The notes below the pieces were generated by a model, which had not been told where the DNA came from, searched no databases, and saw only the letters and a list, made by a program, of their open reading frames with translations. Shown piece after piece: positions 17,438-27,908 of a DNA stretch of 64,000 bases. Position 1 is the stretch's first letter. Every line of letters starts with the position of its first letter. Position numbers and translations under genes: made by a program. Origin of the DNA: an uncultured Gammaproteobacteria bacterium (GTDB lineage Bacteria > Pseudomonadota > Gammaproteobacteria > Enterobacterales > Psychrobiaceae); contig CAJXRU010000008.1 in assembly GCA_913060565.1 (NCBI GenBank), positions 1 to 64,000 on the forward strand, given 5' to 3'.

Positions 17438-18344
17438 AACCAAGGCTATTTAATGCCCTTTCGTCGTCAGCCCAACCCGACTTGACCTTAACCCAAAGTT
17501 CAAGGAAGACTTTATTGTCAAACATTTCTTCCATGTCTTTACGCGCTTCACGGCCAACTTGCTTTAGTTTTTCACCTTTCTTACCAATGATCATGCGCTT
17601 TTGCCCTTCGCGCTCCACCAAGATAAGAGCGCTCACGTTGAACACGCCATTAGGCTGCATCGTAAATGCTTCAATTTCAACAGTCACTGAGTACGGTATT
17701 TCATCACCCATAAAGCGCATGAGTTTTTCACGAATAATTTCTGAACCCATGAAACGTTGAGAACGGTCAGTAATATATTCTTCAGGAAAATGATGTTGCC
17801 CTTGCGGAATAGCCTGACGAGCGATACTAATTAGTTTATCAACACCAGTTCCTTGTTTCGCAGAGATAGGAATAATCTGTTCAAAATCGTACTGACTTCC
17901 CAACCATTGTAAATGAGGCATCATCTCTGAACGAATTTGCACATTGTCTTCTTTATTCACCACACAAATAACTGGTGTATCTTGGCAGCTTTTACGCAGC
18001 TTATTTAGAATCATTTCATCGTCGCCGGTCCATTGAGTACCTTCAACTAAAAAGAAGACCATTTCAACATTACCAATAGAACTTGCCGCAGCACGATTCA
18101 TTAATCGGTTAATAGCTCGCTTTTCTTCACTGTGCAAGCCAGGCGTATCAACGTAAATAGTTTGATAAGCGCCATCAGTATCAATCCCCATCACACGGTG
18201 ACGAGTAGTTTGAGGCTTACGTGACGTAATACTTACTTTTTGACCTAAAATCTTATTGATAAGTGTCGACTTACCAACATTGGGACGACCAACAATGGCA
18301 ACAAAACCACAGTATGTTGCGTCATCATTATTTTGCTGTTGCAT
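17424..18344 (-). CDS. era: GTPase Era
   Basis: Essential GTPase for 16S rRNA maturation and 30S assembly. G1 [10 protein letters not shown]3 [20 protein letters not shown] and G4 NKED are visible, followed by a C-terminal KH domain containing [21 protein letters not shown]. At 306 residues it is full length. It overlaps rnc by 17 bp, indicating translational coupling. Confidence 0.98.
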   Translation of the reverse strand: MQQQNNDDATYCGFVAIVGRPNVGKSTLINKILGQKVSITSRKPQTTRHRVMGIDTDGAYQTIYVDTPGLHSEEKRAINRLMNRAAASSIGNVEMVFFLVEGTQWTGDDEMILNKLRKSCQDTPVICVVNKEDNVQIRSEMMPHLQWLGSQYDFEQIIPISAKQGTGVDKLISIARQAIPQGQHHFPEEYITDRSQRFMGSEIIREKLMRFMGDEIPYSVTVEIEAFTMQPNGVFNVSALILVEREGQKRMIIGKKGEKLKQVGREARKDMEEMFDNKVFLELWVKVKSGWADDERALNSLGYGDD

Positions 18345-19014
18345 GAATAACCTCTAATGCTTTTTGTGCGGCATCTTGCTCTGCTTTGCGACGTGAAGTC
18401 CCTACGCCAACGGTCTGCTCTGCAACACCTTCAACACTACAAGACATTGTAAAACGTTGATTATGTGCCTGTCCGGTCACTTCCATGACTTCGTAAGTAG
18501 GAAGTGGTAAGCGACGGCCTTGTAGCCATTCTTGTAACTGTGTTTTCGGATCCTTTTGGCTCACACCTGGCTCAATAGCTTCTAATCGTGAGTGATACCA
18601 TTGTAAAACAAGTGCTTCACAGGTTTTCATATCACTATCTAAATATACTGCGGCGATAATTGCTTCAACGGAATCAGCTAAAATTGAATCGCGACGGAAG
18701 CCGCCACTTTTCAGCTCGCCAGGCCCTAAACGTAAATAATCACCAATAACAAAATCACGAGCAAGCTCAGCTAATGTTTGTCCACGTACCAAGGTAGCGC
18801 GCATGCGGCTCAAATCACCTTCAGCCACCTGAGGAAACTTAAAATATAAAGCTTCAGCAATGAACATACCTAATAAAGAATCACCTAGAAACTCTAAGCG
18901 CTCATTGTGTTCACCACCCATGCTGCGGTGAGTCAGCGCTTGTAATAAAAAATCTCTATTTTCAAAGCTGTAACCGATTTTCTTTTCTAATTTTTCGTAC
19001 GGAATATGTCTCAT
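18328..19014 (-). CDS. rnc: Ribonuclease III
   Basis: Double-strand-specific endoribonuclease for rRNA and mRNA processing. The signature [20 protein letters not shown] with its catalytic acidic residues and the second acidic site [13 protein letters not shown] are present. A double-stranded-RNA-binding domain fills about residues 155-225 ([13 protein letters not shown], ending [16 protein letters not shown]). 228 residues. It starts directly at the lepB stop. Confidence 0.98.
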   Translation of the reverse strand: MRHIPYEKLEKKIGYSFENRDFLLQALTHRSMGGEHNERLEFLGDSLLGMFIAEALYFKFPQVAEGDLSRMRATLVRGQTLAELARDFVIGDYLRLGPGELKSGGFRRDSILADSVEAIIAAVYLDSDMKTCEALVLQWYHSRLEAIEPGVSQKDPKTQLQEWLQGRRLPLPTYEVMEVTGQAHNQRFTMSCSVEGVAEQTVGVGTSRRKAEQDAAQKALEVIHATAK

Positions 19015-19932
19015 TTATTCTTGTCCAATTTTCCCTATACGCTCGGTACGAATACCACTTGGTACCCACGTAGGAATAATGTCTTCTGGCGCGCGATCAA
19101 ATTCAAAACTTGTCCACACATATACCGCTTTACCAACCATATTTTGCTCTGGGACAAAGCCCCAAAAACGACTATCTAAACTGTTATCTCTATTATCGCC
19201 CATCACAAAATATTGATTGTCAGGAACAACCCATTCGCCTTGACGGATGCCTTCTTGATTAAAATATTCAGGCGCTTGTGCAAAAGCTGGGTTATACAAA
19301 ATTTCATGTTGTACACCAAGCAAATCTTCTTTTGCTTGTGTTAATGGATAACCACCTTCAATAAAGTCACCTTGGGATACAATATCTAGCTCTACGCGTT
19401 TAAATTGATCGCAATTGGCAACTTCTTGTCCATCAACACACGGCGTCTTTATTGACAAAATCTTGTTGCGATAACGAATCACATCACCAGGTTCACCAAT
19501 AACACGTTTAATGTAGTCAACATCTGGTTTAGGTGGGTACTTAAAAACGACTGAATCGCCACGTTGCGGCTTTCCTGTTTCCAACACCTTGGTTCGGATA
19601 ACTGGTAGTTTCACGCCATAAGCATACTTTTCAACCAAAATAAAATCACCGACTAATAATGTTGGCTTCATAGAGCCTGACGGGATTTGAAATGGTTCAT
19701 ACAAAAATGAACGCAATACTAATACAAATGCGATGACTGGAAACAAGCCACGGCAGTTTTCCACTAACGCAGATTCCTGCAAGACAGCCGCCTTAGCTTC
19801 ATCATCGATCTCTTTAGGTAAACCTTCTACAACGGCTTTACGCTTGGGAAAAAACATAAAATGGTCAATTGCCCAAACAATACCTGTAAACAAGGTTGCA
19901 AGAACTAAAATTAGTTCAAAATAAGTCGCCAT
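19015..19932 (-). CDS. lepB: Signal peptidase I
   Basis: Inner-membrane Ser/Lys protease that removes signal peptides from exported proteins. Two N-terminal membrane segments are visible (about 4-27 and 62-77). Catalytic S87 lies in IPSGSMKPTL and the lysine K131 in GDSVVFKYP. The later boxes DYIKRVIGEPGD and GDNRDNSLDSRFWGFV are intact. 305 residues. It follows lepA by 3 bp. Confidence 0.97.
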   Translation of the reverse strand: MATYFELILVLATLFTGIVWAIDHFMFFPKRKAVVEGLPKEIDDEAKAAVLQESALVENCRGLFPVIAFVLVLRSFLYEPFQIPSGSMKPTLLVGDFILVEKYAYGVKLPVIRTKVLETGKPQRGDSVVFKYPPKPDVDYIKRVIGEPGDVIRYRNKILSIKTPCVDGQEVANCDQFKRVELDIVSQGDFIEGGYPLTQAKEDLLGVQHEILYNPAFAQAPEYFNQEGIRQGEWVVPDNQYFVMGDNRDNSLDSRFWGFVPEQNMVGKAVYVWTSFEFDRAPEDIIPTWVPSGIRTERIGKIGQE

Positions 19933-19935
19933 TCA

Positions 19936-21732
19936 TTATTCTCCAACTTTTAAGACGGCTAAGAATGCTTCTTGTGGTAATTCTACGTTACCAACAGACT
20001 TCATGCGTTTTTTACCTGCTTTTTGCTTTTGCAGTAATTTTTTCTTACGGCTCACGTCACCGCCATAACATTTAGCAGTTACATCTTTACGTAACGCTTT
20101 AATATTTGTACGAGCGATGATTTGCCCGCCAATGGCTGATTGAACAGCAATATCAAACATTTGGCGTGGAATAAGCTCTTTCATCTTTTCAACAACGGCA
20201 CGCCCTCTGCGCTGTGCACCATCACGGTGAGTGATCATCGCAAGAGCATCTACACGTTCGCCATTTACAAGCATATCGACACGTACCATGTCTGACTCTT
20301 GAAAACGTTTGAAATTATAATCGAGCGAAGCATAACCACGAGACGTTGATTTCAAGCGATCAAAAAAGTCTAATACCACTTCTGCCATTGGTAATTCATA
20401 AGTCACAGCGACTTGCTTACCGTGATAAACCAAGTTCGTTTGAGTACCACGCTTTTCGATACACAAAGTAATCACTGAGCCCAGATATTCTTGTGGAACA
20501 AGAATATTGGCTTCAACCATTGGCTCTCTTATTTCATCAATATTTTGAACTGGTGGTAGATCAGATGGATTATCAACATTCAATGTTTCACCAGCGGTGG
20601 TTACAACTTCATAGTTTACTGTTGGCGCTGTTGTAATGAGATCAAGATTATATTCACGCTCTAAGCGCTCTTGAATAATCTCCATATGCAACATACCTAA
20701 GAAACCGATACGGAATCCAAAGCCTAACGCACTAGATGTTTCAGGTTCAAACTGTAAAGATGCGTCATTTAAACTTAACTTGTTTAATGCATCACGGAAG
20801 TTTTCGTAATCATCAGAGCTAATTGGGAATAAACCTGCATAAACCTGTGGTGTAGACTTACTGAATCCAGGAAGTACTTCTGCTGCGCTATTACGAGCTA
20901 ATGTCAAGGTATCACCAACCGGCGCGCCGTGTATTTCTTTAATACCAGCGATAATATAGCCAACTTCACCTGCTTTTAAGACGCCCGTGTCTGTTTGTTT
21001 TGGCGTGAAAATACCCACTTTATCGATAATATGAATATCACCTGTCGACATAACCTTCATTTTGTCGCCGGCTTTAACTTGGCCTTCCATAATACGCACT
21101 AAACTAACGACGCCTTGATAATTATCGAACCACGAATCAATAATTAACGCCTGCAATGGCTTACTAGCATCAACATCACCAACAGGCGCTGGAACCTTAG
21201 CAACAATTTCTTCTAAAACGTCTTCAATGCCAATGCCGGTTTTAGCACTACAACGAACAGCTTCCATGGCATCAATACCAACAAGATCTTCAATCTCTTC
21301 AGCCGCTGAGTCAGGATCCGCAGACGGCAAATCAATTTTATTGAGTACAGGAACAACTTCTAAATCCATTTCAATTGCCGTGTAACAGTTTGCAAGTGTT
21401 TGCGCCTCTACGCCCTGCGCGGCATCAACAACCAATAATGCACCTTCACACGCAGCTAACGAACGAGAAACTTCATAGGTAAAATCAACGTGTCCTGGCG
21501 TATCGATGAAGTTTAACTGATACGTTTCACCATCTTTTGCTTTATAATCTAATGTCACACTTTGAGATTTAATAGTGATGCCACGTTCACGTTCAATATC
21601 CATAGAATCAAGAACTTGAGCTTCCATTTCACGGTCAGATAAGCCACCACAAAATTGAATAAGACGATCAGAAAGTGTTGATTTGCCGTGGTCGATATGG
21701 GCAATGATTGAGAAATTACGTATATGCTTCAT
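19936..21732 (-). CDS. lepA: Elongation factor 4 (LepA)
   Basis: Ribosome-associated translational GTPase. The P loop AHIDHGKST, switch region [18 protein letters not shown] and [10 protein letters not shown] are present, and the LepA-specific C-terminal domain ends [28 protein letters not shown]. The start at 21732 ([17 protein letters not shown]) is chosen because family members begin there; a TTG at 21747 would add five residues. No clear ribosome site marks either one. Confidence 0.97.
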   Translation of the reverse strand: MKHIRNFSIIAHIDHGKSTLSDRLIQFCGGLSDREMEAQVLDSMDIERERGITIKSQSVTLDYKAKDGETYQLNFIDTPGHVDFTYEVSRSLAACEGALLVVDAAQGVEAQTLANCYTAIEMDLEVVPVLNKIDLPSADPDSAAEEIEDLVGIDAMEAVRCSAKTGIGIEDVLEEIVAKVPAPVGDVDASKPLQALIIDSWFDNYQGVVSLVRIMEGQVKAGDKMKVMSTGDIHIIDKVGIFTPKQTDTGVLKAGEVGYIIAGIKEIHGAPVGDTLTLARNSAAEVLPGFSKSTPQVYAGLFPISSDDYENFRDALNKLSLNDASLQFEPETSSALGFGFRIGFLGMLHMEIIQERLEREYNLDLITTAPTVNYEVVTTAGETLNVDNPSDLPPVQNIDEIREPMVEANILVPQEYLGSVITLCIEKRGTQTNLVYHGKQVAVTYELPMAEVVLDFFDRLKSTSRGYASLDYNFKRFQESDMVRVDMLVNGERVDALAMITHRDGAQRRGRAVVEKMKELIPRQMFDIAVQSAIGGQIIARTNIKALRKDVTAKCYGGDVSRKKKLLQKQKAGKKRMKSVGNVELPQEAFLAVLKVGE

Positions 21733-21810
21733 TGAAAGAATAGCCAACTTAAAATTAATTTAATTTACACCCCGCAGCCATTTGCAATACAGGTCATAAA
21801 TTCAGACACA

Positions 21811-21828
21811 AGAATTGCCGGCAATTCT
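21811..21828. repeat. Perfect 18-base palindrome between rseC and lepA
   Basis: AGAATTGCC is followed immediately by its reverse complement GGCAATTCT. It lies in the 177-base gap between the rseC stop and the lepA start, in the predicted lepA leader. There is no T-run after it on the minus strand, so it does not look like a simple terminator. It could be an operator or an RNA-processing hairpin. Confidence 0.6.
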
Positions 21829-21909
21829 ACCGTAAATAAGCGCGACACGCCAAAAGTATTCACCCTAACGGTGAAAATGGTCACATGAAAATAAAGCGGA
21901 TTTTTTAGA

Positions 21910-22356
21910 TTAAGAAAAGTGCGGTGAAACGATAATGATGGATGGTGACAAATTTTGATTTTTATTAAGCCAATATTTGCCAAACTGCTGACTTAAAAGA
22001 GCCGTCATAATAGCGAGCCCAACAGCACTTAATGAAGGCAACGCTAGTAATTCTACGAGCCATTTCTGACCTAAAATCCCGCCAATTAATAACCCAAATA
22101 AAGGTAACAAATAAGTAATTGCACTAGCCGCCAAAATGTTTGCTTCTTTCGTGCCAATAGTAACCCACTGTCCGACAGACAAGATGTTATTAGTTGATAC
22201 TTTTATGCGTTGAGTTTTACCTGAAAAAGCCTTAGCAACAGTTCCTACGCCGCAATTATTTTCACTAGCGCAGCCAGAGCAGCTTGAATTGATTTCGTAC
22301 TCTAATTCAACACTGCCGTGAAATACTTCTTTGACTAAGGCTTTTTGTTCAAGCAT
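21910..22356 (-). CDS. rseC: SoxR-reducing system / sigma-E regulatory protein RseC
   Basis: A 148-residue inner-membrane protein with a cysteine cluster near the N-terminus (SSCSGCASENNCG), then two transmembrane segments (about 70-92 and 98-118). Its layout and its position as the fourth gene after rpoE, rseA and rseB match RseC. In E. coli it takes part in reducing SoxR and has a mild effect on sigma-E. Confidence 0.93.
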   Translation of the reverse strand: MLEQKALVKEVFHGSVELEYEINSSCSGCASENNCGVGTVAKAFSGKTQRIKVSTNNILSVGQWVTIGTKEANILAASAITYLLPLFGLLIGGILGQKWLVELLALPSLSAVGLAIMTALLSQQFGKYWLNKNQNLSPSIIIVSPHFS

Positions 22357-22359
22357 AAA

Positions 22360-23298
22360 TTACTCGTTTGGCGCGACAGATTGTGCAATTTTTAATGCAG
22401 TTTCATAAGGAATTCGACCAACTACCGTGATATCAGTGAGACCACGCCTAAAGTTTGCAACAGATAATCCATTGTTGGTTTGTAGTTTAGCAGGTAGTTC
22501 AGCTTGCTGCGCTTTCGCAATATAAACCGACACCTGAGTTAATCCATCGCTTAACATCAAATAATCAACATTTTCCACAGTACTAACCACACGGTGCTCA
22601 TCACTTGCTTTAACCTCAAAGCCAGCTGGTAGCCACTTCAAGCGCCAGTTGTCTTGTGCAGTTGAAGGAATCATTACCGTTTCTGATGTCGGCTGAGCAG
22701 CGAGTTTTTCAACATTATCACTTGGACGCTCATTAAGGTGTAAACCAACCGCTTGTACTTGCTCAAGTAAATTATTATTTAGGTCAAACAAGTCATAGCG
22801 TAATAAAAGTTTGGTTTCGACATCTAACCAGAGAATATAGTTAAAACGATTTTTATCTTTCGCCTTTAATCGAATAAGCTGTGTGACACGCCCAGCGATA
22901 CGCCCCTTTTCTATCATCGTTAACGAGTAATTATCGATAATATGTTGCGTTTTACCAACAAAAATAGCTGGTGAAGGTCCAATAATCTGGCCGGCGTTAA
23001 TACTATATGGTCGACTCTCTGGCTCCATATAGGTCACAACATTATCGATTCGGTAACTATGTCTAACAGGTCCACTTAATGCTGCAATATAAACGACCTG
23101 GCGATCGTCGCTTACACCGTGTTCAAATAAATAGGTTTGGGCAGAGTTTGGTTCAAGGTGAACCATCGGAATAGTAAAGTTTAATGTTTGATGAGCCAAA
23201 TTCATTGAATCTAGCCAATCTGTTGGTGTCTTTTCAGCGGCAGCAATGCTTGAGAAAAGTAATGAAAAGACACCAATAATACGACGACAAGTGAACAA
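22360..23298 (-). CDS. rseB: Sigma-E factor regulatory protein RseB
   Basis: Periplasmic protein that binds RseA and shields it from cleavage, and senses mislocalised lipopolysaccharide. A signal peptide (FSLLFSSIAAAEK) is followed by a LolA-like N-terminal domain and a C-terminal domain containing WLPAGFEVK and LMLSDGLTQVSVYI, both typical of RseB. 312 residues. It lies 9 bp after rseA. Confidence 0.95.
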   Translation of the reverse strand: MFTCRRIIGVFSLLFSSIAAAEKTPTDWLDSMNLAHQTLNFTIPMVHLEPNSAQTYLFEHGVSDDRQVVYIAALSGPVRHSYRIDNVVTYMEPESRPYSINAGQIIGPSPAIFVGKTQHIIDNYSLTMIEKGRIAGRVTQLIRLKAKDKNRFNYILWLDVETKLLLRYDLFDLNNNLLEQVQAVGLHLNERPSDNVEKLAAQPTSETVMIPSTAQDNWRLKWLPAGFEVKASDEHRVVSTVENVDYLMLSDGLTQVSVYIAKAQQAELPAKLQTNNGLSVANFRRGLTDITVVGRIPYETALKIAQSVAPNE

Positions 23299-23307
23299 TA
23301 GTTTCCC

Positions 23308-23889
23308 CTATTTGTCTTTTTGTGGCGTTGTAGCTTTCAAACGTTGTTGTAATAAATGATCTTTAACATAAGCATTCATTTTACGTTCAACGGCTAAACG
23401 CTCGCTTTCAGTCATTTGTTGTTGAATGTCAGCAGATGTTTGTGGGATCTGATGACTTACAGGCGATGCATAACCACCCGTTGGAATAGTTTGCAATACA
23501 GGAATATCCTGCTCCGCACCTTGATTAGATTGCAACTGAATTGCACTAACAACCATCACAGCAGCAACTGAAGCTGCAATACCATAAGAACCAAAACGAT
23601 CGAATAATGATACAACGTTACCGCTCGGCTTGTTTTGTGGTTCTACTGGCGCATCAACACTCGCTTTAGGCGCTAAAATAGCCGGTTCTTGTGCTATAGC
23701 AGCTGACACACTACTGGCAAAATCAGTTGTAAAAGCAGGTGCTAACTCTTCACGAATTGCATCACCAATCAAATGATAACGTTCAAAATCTTTAGCACTC
23801 TCAACATCATTGATTAATTGATCAAGTTCTGTTGCTGAAAGCTCTTGTCCATCTGCAAATGATGACAATATTTCTTTATTATTTGACAC
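23308..23889 (-). CDS. rseA: Anti-sigma-E factor RseA
   Basis: A single-pass membrane anti-sigma factor. The cytoplasmic N-terminal domain (about 1-95: KEILSSFADGQELSATELDQL, YHLIGDAIREE) holds sigma-E. A membrane segment follows at about 106-124 (YGIAASVAAVMVVSAIQ), then a Gln-rich periplasmic tail with the region bound by RseB. 193 residues. Regulated proteolysis by DegS and RseP is family knowledge and is not visible here. Confidence 0.94.
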   Translation of the reverse strand: MSNNKEILSSFADGQELSATELDQLINDVESAKDFERYHLIGDAIREELAPAFTTDFASSVSAAIAQEPAILAPKASVDAPVEPQNKPSGNVVSLFDRFGSYGIAASVAAVMVVSAIQLQSNQGAEQDIPVLQTIPTGGYASPVSHQIPQTSADIQQQMTESERLAVERKMNAYVKDHLLQQRLKATTPQKDK

Positions 23890-23901
23890 TATAACTACCT
23901 T

Positions 23902-24480
23902 CTATCGTTGCATTAGTGGATCGATTTGCTTATCCAACGCTTCTCGAGCCCTAAAAATACGCGAACGAACTGTCCCAACAGGACACTCCATTACATTAGC
24001 AATATCTTCATAACTTAACCCATCTAATTCACGCAGCGTAATCGCTGTACGTAAATCCTCAGGTAACTTCTCAAGTGTAGCAACTACCACACCTTGTAAT
24101 TCTTCAGTTAATAGCAATCGTTCAGGTGATGCCCCTTCTCTGAGTTCATCACCACCATCAAAATACTCACCATCTTCAATATCAATATCTGAACTTGATG
24201 GTCGGCGCTTTTGTGCCACTAAATAATTTTTAGCCGTATTAACCGCTATTCTGTACAACCATGTATAAAACGCACTATCACCACGAAAATTTGGTAGTGC
24301 TCGATATGCTTTAATAAATGCTTCTTGAGCAACATCAGGCACATCACCTTGGTTCTTAACAAAACGGCTAACTAAATTTAATACCTTGTGTTGGTATTTT
24401 CTGACTAAAAGATCAAAAGCGGCTTTATTACCTTGCTGTACTAACTCAACTAACTGCTGATCTGTTTTTGTTTCGCTCAT
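23902..24480 (-). CDS. rpoE: RNA polymerase sigma-E factor
   Basis: A group IV sigma factor of 192 residues controlling the envelope stress response. Region 2 contains KYQHKVLNLVSRFVKNQGDVPDVAQEAFIKAYRAL and the -10 recognition stretch FYTWLYRIAVNTAKNYLV. Region 4 contains LPEDLRTAITLRELDGLSYEDIANVM and VGTVRSRIFRARE. It is the first gene of the rseABC block and is preceded by a good sigma-E-type promoter, indicating autoregulation. Confidence 0.98.
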   Translation of the reverse strand: MSETKTDQQLVELVQQGNKAAFDLLVRKYQHKVLNLVSRFVKNQGDVPDVAQEAFIKAYRALPNFRGDSAFYTWLYRIAVNTAKNYLVAQKRRPSSSDIDIEDGEYFDGGDELREGASPERLLLTEELQGVVVATLEKLPEDLRTAITLRELDGLSYEDIANVMECPVGTVRSRIFRAREALDKQIDPLMQR

Positions 24481-24541
24481 TCAAGCATTTTCCTCAACAT
24501 TTGTTCCACTTTACTGATTGCTCGAAGTAAACGCACAATGA

Positions 24542-24568
24542 ATAGACTTAGGTGTTTGTTAAAAGTTC
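24542..24568 (-). promoter_or_regulatory. Sigma-E promoter for the rpoE operon
   Basis: On the minus strand GAACTT (24563-24568), exactly 16 bases, then TCTAT (24542-24546), close to the sigma-E consensus GAACTT-N16-TCTRA. It lies about 60 bases upstream of the rpoE ATG, as in other autoregulated rpoE operons. Confidence 0.8.
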
Positions 24569-24696
24569 ACTTAATGTAACAATTTTTTATTTTACGTAAA
24601 ATTTCATCTAATTTCACACTATTGAATCACTTTTTTACTAGTTATATCAACGTTTGTTAGCTAATATTGGCGAACTTCAAATTTTCAACCAAGATC

Positions 24697-26292
24697 ATGA
24701 CTGACGCCATAGAACATTCCTGTGACACTTTAATTATTGGTAGCGGTGCTGCTGGCTTAACTTTAGCGCTACAAGTTGCGCAATTTTCAAAAGTAATCGT
24801 TCTTAGTAAAGCGCAAATCAATGACGGCTCTACTTTCTATGCACAAGGCGGCATAGCGGCAGTATTTGACAAAAAAGACAGCATTGAATCTCATGTGTCT
24901 GACACACTTATCGCCGGTGCAAATCTGTGTGATAAAAGTGTGGTTGAAATGACAGCTCAAAATGCAAAAGCATCACTTGAATGGCTAATCGATTGCGGGG
25001 CAGATTTCGATCAAGAGCTCTCAAGTAAAGGCGAACAACGATATCACCTTACCCAGGAAGGCGGTCATAGCCATCGCCGAATTCTTCATGCCGCCGATGC
25101 AACAGGCAAAGAAGTACAAACAACCTTGCAAGCTAAAGTGCTTAATCACCCAAATATAACCATATTAGAGCGATATAATGCGGTTGATTTAGTGACTGAC
25201 GGCCTCAGCGCTGACAAGCGCGTTATTGGCGCTTATGTTTGGAGCCGAGATCGCGAACAAGTTGAGACGATTCATGCCAAGCAAGTTGCGCTAGCAACTG
25301 GCGGTGCGAGTAAAGTTTACCAATACACAAGCAACCCTGATGTTGCAAGTGGTGATGGAATAGCGATGGCTTGGCGTGCAGGTTGTAGCGTAGCAAATCT
25401 TGAATTTAATCAATTCCACCCTACAAGTTTATTTCACCCACAATCAAATAATTTCTTATTGTCTGAAGCGCTTCGCGGTGAAGGTGCCTATTTAAAACGA
25501 CCTGATGGCAGCCGATTTATGGACGATTTTGACACCCGCGGCGAACTTGCGCCTCGTGATATCGTCGCTCGCGCTATTGATTATGAAATGAAACGATTAG
25601 GTGTTGATTGTTTGTATTTGGACATCAGTCATAAAAATGATGAGTTTGTAACATCGCATTTTCCAACAATTTATCAGCACTGCTTAGGGTTGGGTATCGA
25701 TATAACAAAAGAGCCTATGCCTGTAGTTCCTGCCGCACATTATACCTGTGGCGGCGTAAAGACAGACAAACATGGCGCAACGGATATAAAAGGATTATAT
25801 GCGATTGGCGAAGTCGCCTATACAGGCCTTCATGGCGCAAATCGCATGGCGAGTAATTCATTACTTGAGTGTTTGGTTTTTGCTAAAACAGCCGCTGATC
25901 ATATTAAGACAAACTCAGATACTCCATCGACACATTACAATATTGCTCCGTGGGATGAGTCCAAGGTCACTGACTCTGATGAAGAAGTTGTCATCCAACA
26001 TAACTGGCATGAGCTAAGACTTTTCATGTGGGATTATGTAGGCATTGTACGTACAAATAAACGCTTAGCACGCGCAAAACGCCGTGTTGAATTATTGCAA
26101 ACTGAAATCGATGAGTATTATTCGAACTTTAAGGTGTCTAATAACCTATTAGAGTTAAGAAATCTCGTGCAAGTAGCGCAACTCATCATAGATTGTGCCA
26201 TCGCACGTAAAGAGAGTGTCGGTCTTCATTATAATCTTGATTATCCAGACGCTTTTGAAGATAGCAGCCCTACCGTATTGACTCCTCATTAG
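24697..26292 (+). CDS. nadB: L-aspartate oxidase
   Basis: FAD flavoenzyme oxidising L-aspartate to iminoaspartate in de novo NAD synthesis. The FAD-binding motif [17 protein letters not shown] starts near residue 13. [53 protein letters not shown], and [27 protein letters not shown] with [16 protein letters not shown] are all diagnostic. The ATG at 24697 is chosen because it places the FAD motif normally; a TTG at 24667 is less likely. It is divergent from rpoE and its end overlaps the convergent ygfX gene by 23 bp. Confidence 0.96.
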   Translation: MTDAIEHSCDTLIIGSGAAGLTLALQVAQFSKVIVLSKAQINDGSTFYAQGGIAAVFDKKDSIESHVSDTLIAGANLCDKSVVEMTAQNAKASLEWLIDCGADFDQELSSKGEQRYHLTQEGGHSHRRILHAADATGKEVQTTLQAKVLNHPNITILERYNAVDLVTDGLSADKRVIGAYVWSRDREQVETIHAKQVALATGGASKVYQYTSNPDVASGDGIAMAWRAGCSVANLEFNQFHPTSLFHPQSNNFLLSEALRGEGAYLKRPDGSRFMDDFDTRGELAPRDIVARAIDYEMKRLGVDCLYLDISHKNDEFVTSHFPTIYQHCLGLGIDITKEPMPVVPAAHYTCGGVKTDKHGATDIKGLYAIGEVAYTGLHGANRMASNSLLECLVFAKTAADHIKTNSDTPSTHYNIAPWDESKVTDSDEEVVIQHNWHELRLFMWDYVGIVRTNKRLARAKRRVELLQTEIDEYYSNFKVSNNLLELRNLVQVAQLIIDCAIARKESVGLHYNLDYPDAFEDSSPTVLTPH

Positions 26293-26728
26293 TTAATCGT
26301 TGTCTGAGCCGAATGATACGGCGAAGGCGGCGATACGCTTTGTTTGACACACTGTCTCGCCAAATTAATAAATCAATGTTTCTCCCTACGTCCACTCTCT
26401 CAAGTTTCAAATAAACAAACCATTTATCTTCGACACTAGTGGCTAATATTACGGCGTCAAACATTAGCTGACCGTAATATCGAACGTCTCCACGTTGCGA
26501 AATGAACATTCGAAAATTAGTTTGCTGCCGACAGAAAAATGTTGCACAAGCAACGAAAAAACAAAAAAAGAAAATGACAGCACCTATGTGCCAATGTGAA
26601 AACCACGCTAACGTGACAAAAAACATAATAAAATGCAAAAATGCAAAGCTTATGACGACAACACGCATACACAGTGCCGAGCTGTTGACTTCTATACAAT
26701 AAAATTGTGAATAGTTCATAGCATCCAT
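26270..26728 (-). CDS. ygfX: YgfX family inner-membrane protein
   Basis: A 152-residue protein with two adjacent hydrophobic helices (about 22-42 and 47-66) followed by a small cytoplasmic domain ending in a basic stretch ([13 protein letters not shown]). The [18 protein letters not shown] block is typical of YgfX, also called CptA, which partners SdhE in E. coli. It follows sdhE on the same strand with a 96-bp gap containing a hairpin. Several nearby in-frame ATGs make the start uncertain. Confidence 0.78.
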   Translation of the reverse strand: MDAMNYSQFYCIEVNSSALCMRVVVISFAFLHFIMFFVTLAWFSHWHIGAVIFFFCFFVACATFFCRQQTNFRMFISQRGDVRYYGQLMFDAVILATSVEDKWFVYLKLERVDVGRNIDLLIWRDSVSNKAYRRLRRIIRLRQRLTNEESIR

Positions 26729-26775
26729 CCAAGGTTGGATTATCAGCTAAGTATAGTCAATTAATCAAAATAATT

Positions 26776-26797
26776 AGCAAGCGTGGAAACGCTTGCT
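26776..26797. terminator. Hairpin between sdhE and ygfX
   Basis: AGCAAGCGT pairs perfectly with ACGCTTGCT around a 4-base loop (GGAA). On the minus strand it is followed by AATTATTTT, a poor T-run. It may attenuate transcription between sdhE and ygfX rather than stop it fully. Confidence 0.6.
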
Positions 26798-26824
26798 TAG
26801 GGGGACTCTATAGATAAGAAACGA

Positions 26825-27085
26825 TTAAACTTTTACGCGATTTACAATAAAGGTGATCATGGCCTGTAACGCTGGATCATCACTTTTTTGATGTCCCATT
26901 GCCCATGCAAACAAATCAGGATCATCACAGCTTAATAACCGCTCGAATGTTGCTTTATCAACATCGTTTAGCTCGTCCCATGCTTCTTCTACAAAAGGCG
27001 AAAATAGAACATCTAATTCCAACATGCCGCGACGACACGCCCAACGTAAGCGTGGTTTATCTAAAGAAGGTTTTTGATTAGTCAT
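26825..27085 (-). CDS. sdhE: FAD assembly factor SdhE
   Basis: A small soluble protein that helps attach FAD covalently to succinate dehydrogenase and fumarate reductase. The family motif RRGMLELDVL appears as RRGMLELDVLFSPFVEE, followed by FERLLSCDDPDLFAWAMGH. 86 residues, the usual length. It lies 26 bp upstream of the thyA stop-side region but is read separately from nadB, which is convergent. Confidence 0.96.
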   Translation of the reverse strand: MTNQKPSLDKPRLRWACRRGMLELDVLFSPFVEEAWDELNDVDKATFERLLSCDDPDLFAWAMGHQKSDDPALQAMITFIVNRVKV

Positions 27086-27111
27086 TACATAATTCCAAAA
27101 TCTAAATAAGG

Positions 27112-27906
27112 TTAGATAGCAACCGGCGCACTAATATGCGGATGCGGTTCATAATCACTGATTTCAAAATCTTCAAATTTGTAATCAAAAATTGAATCAG
27201 GTTTACGGTTAATGGTCAGTGTTGGTAAAGCTTTAGGCTCTCGAGATAATTGCAATGCAACTTGTTCCATATGATTGCTATAAAGATGAGTATCACCGCC
27301 ACTCCATATAAAATCGCCGACTTCTAAACCTACTTGTTGCGCTAACATATGGGTTAACATTGCGTAACTTGCAATATTAAATGGCAATCCTAAAAAGACG
27401 TCACAGCTTCGTTGATACAGCTGACATGATAATTTTCCGTCGGCAACATAGAACTGGAACAAACAATGACAAGGCGATAAGGCCATTTCACTTAATTGGC
27501 CAACATTCCACGCACAAACGATCATTCGGCGAGAATTAGGGTCGTTTTTCAAAACATCAATGAGTTCTGAAATTTGATCGACAAATTGACCATCACCCGT
27601 CGGCCAACTGCGCCATTGCTTACCATACACAGGGCCCAAGTCACCATTATCATCAGCCCATTCGTCCCAAATTTTTACGCCGTTATCAGTTAAATAACTA
27701 ATATTGGTATCACCATTTAGAAACCATAACAGCTCATGAATAATAGAACGTAAGTGACATTTTTTAGTCGTAACTAACGGAAAGCCCTTACTTAAATCAA
27801 AACGCATTTGATAACCAAAAACTGAGCGTGTACCAGTGCCAGTTCTATCTGATTTATCATTGCCAGTGTCGACAATATGTTGCATTAACTCTAAATATTC
27901 TTTCAT
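27112..27906 (-). CDS. thyA: Thymidylate synthase
   Basis: Folate-dependent methylation of dUMP to dTMP. The start at 27906 ([26 protein letters not shown]) is set by similarity to other ThyA proteins and gives 264 residues; an upstream in-frame start at 27963 would overlap lgt. The catalytic cysteine is in [35 protein letters not shown] and the C-terminal [10 protein letters not shown] are intact. It begins 2 bases after the lgt stop. Confidence 0.98.
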   Translation of the reverse strand: MKEYLELMQHIVDTGNDKSDRTGTGTRSVFGYQMRFDLSKGFPLVTTKKCHLRSIIHELLWFLNGDTNISYLTDNGVKIWDEWADDNGDLGPVYGKQWRSWPTGDGQFVDQISELIDVLKNDPNSRRMIVCAWNVGQLSEMALSPCHCLFQFYVADGKLSCQLYQRSCDVFLGLPFNIASYAMLTHMLAQQVGLEVGDFIWSGGDTHLYSNHMEQVALQLSREPKALPTLTINRKPDSIFDYKFEDFEISDYEPHPHISAPVAI

Positions 27907-27908
27907 TA

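Noticed and set aside
26270-26292. Frameshift or truncation of nadB where it overlaps ygfX
   Set aside because: Both proteins have complete family-typical ends; a 23-bp convergent overlap is acceptable in this compact region.
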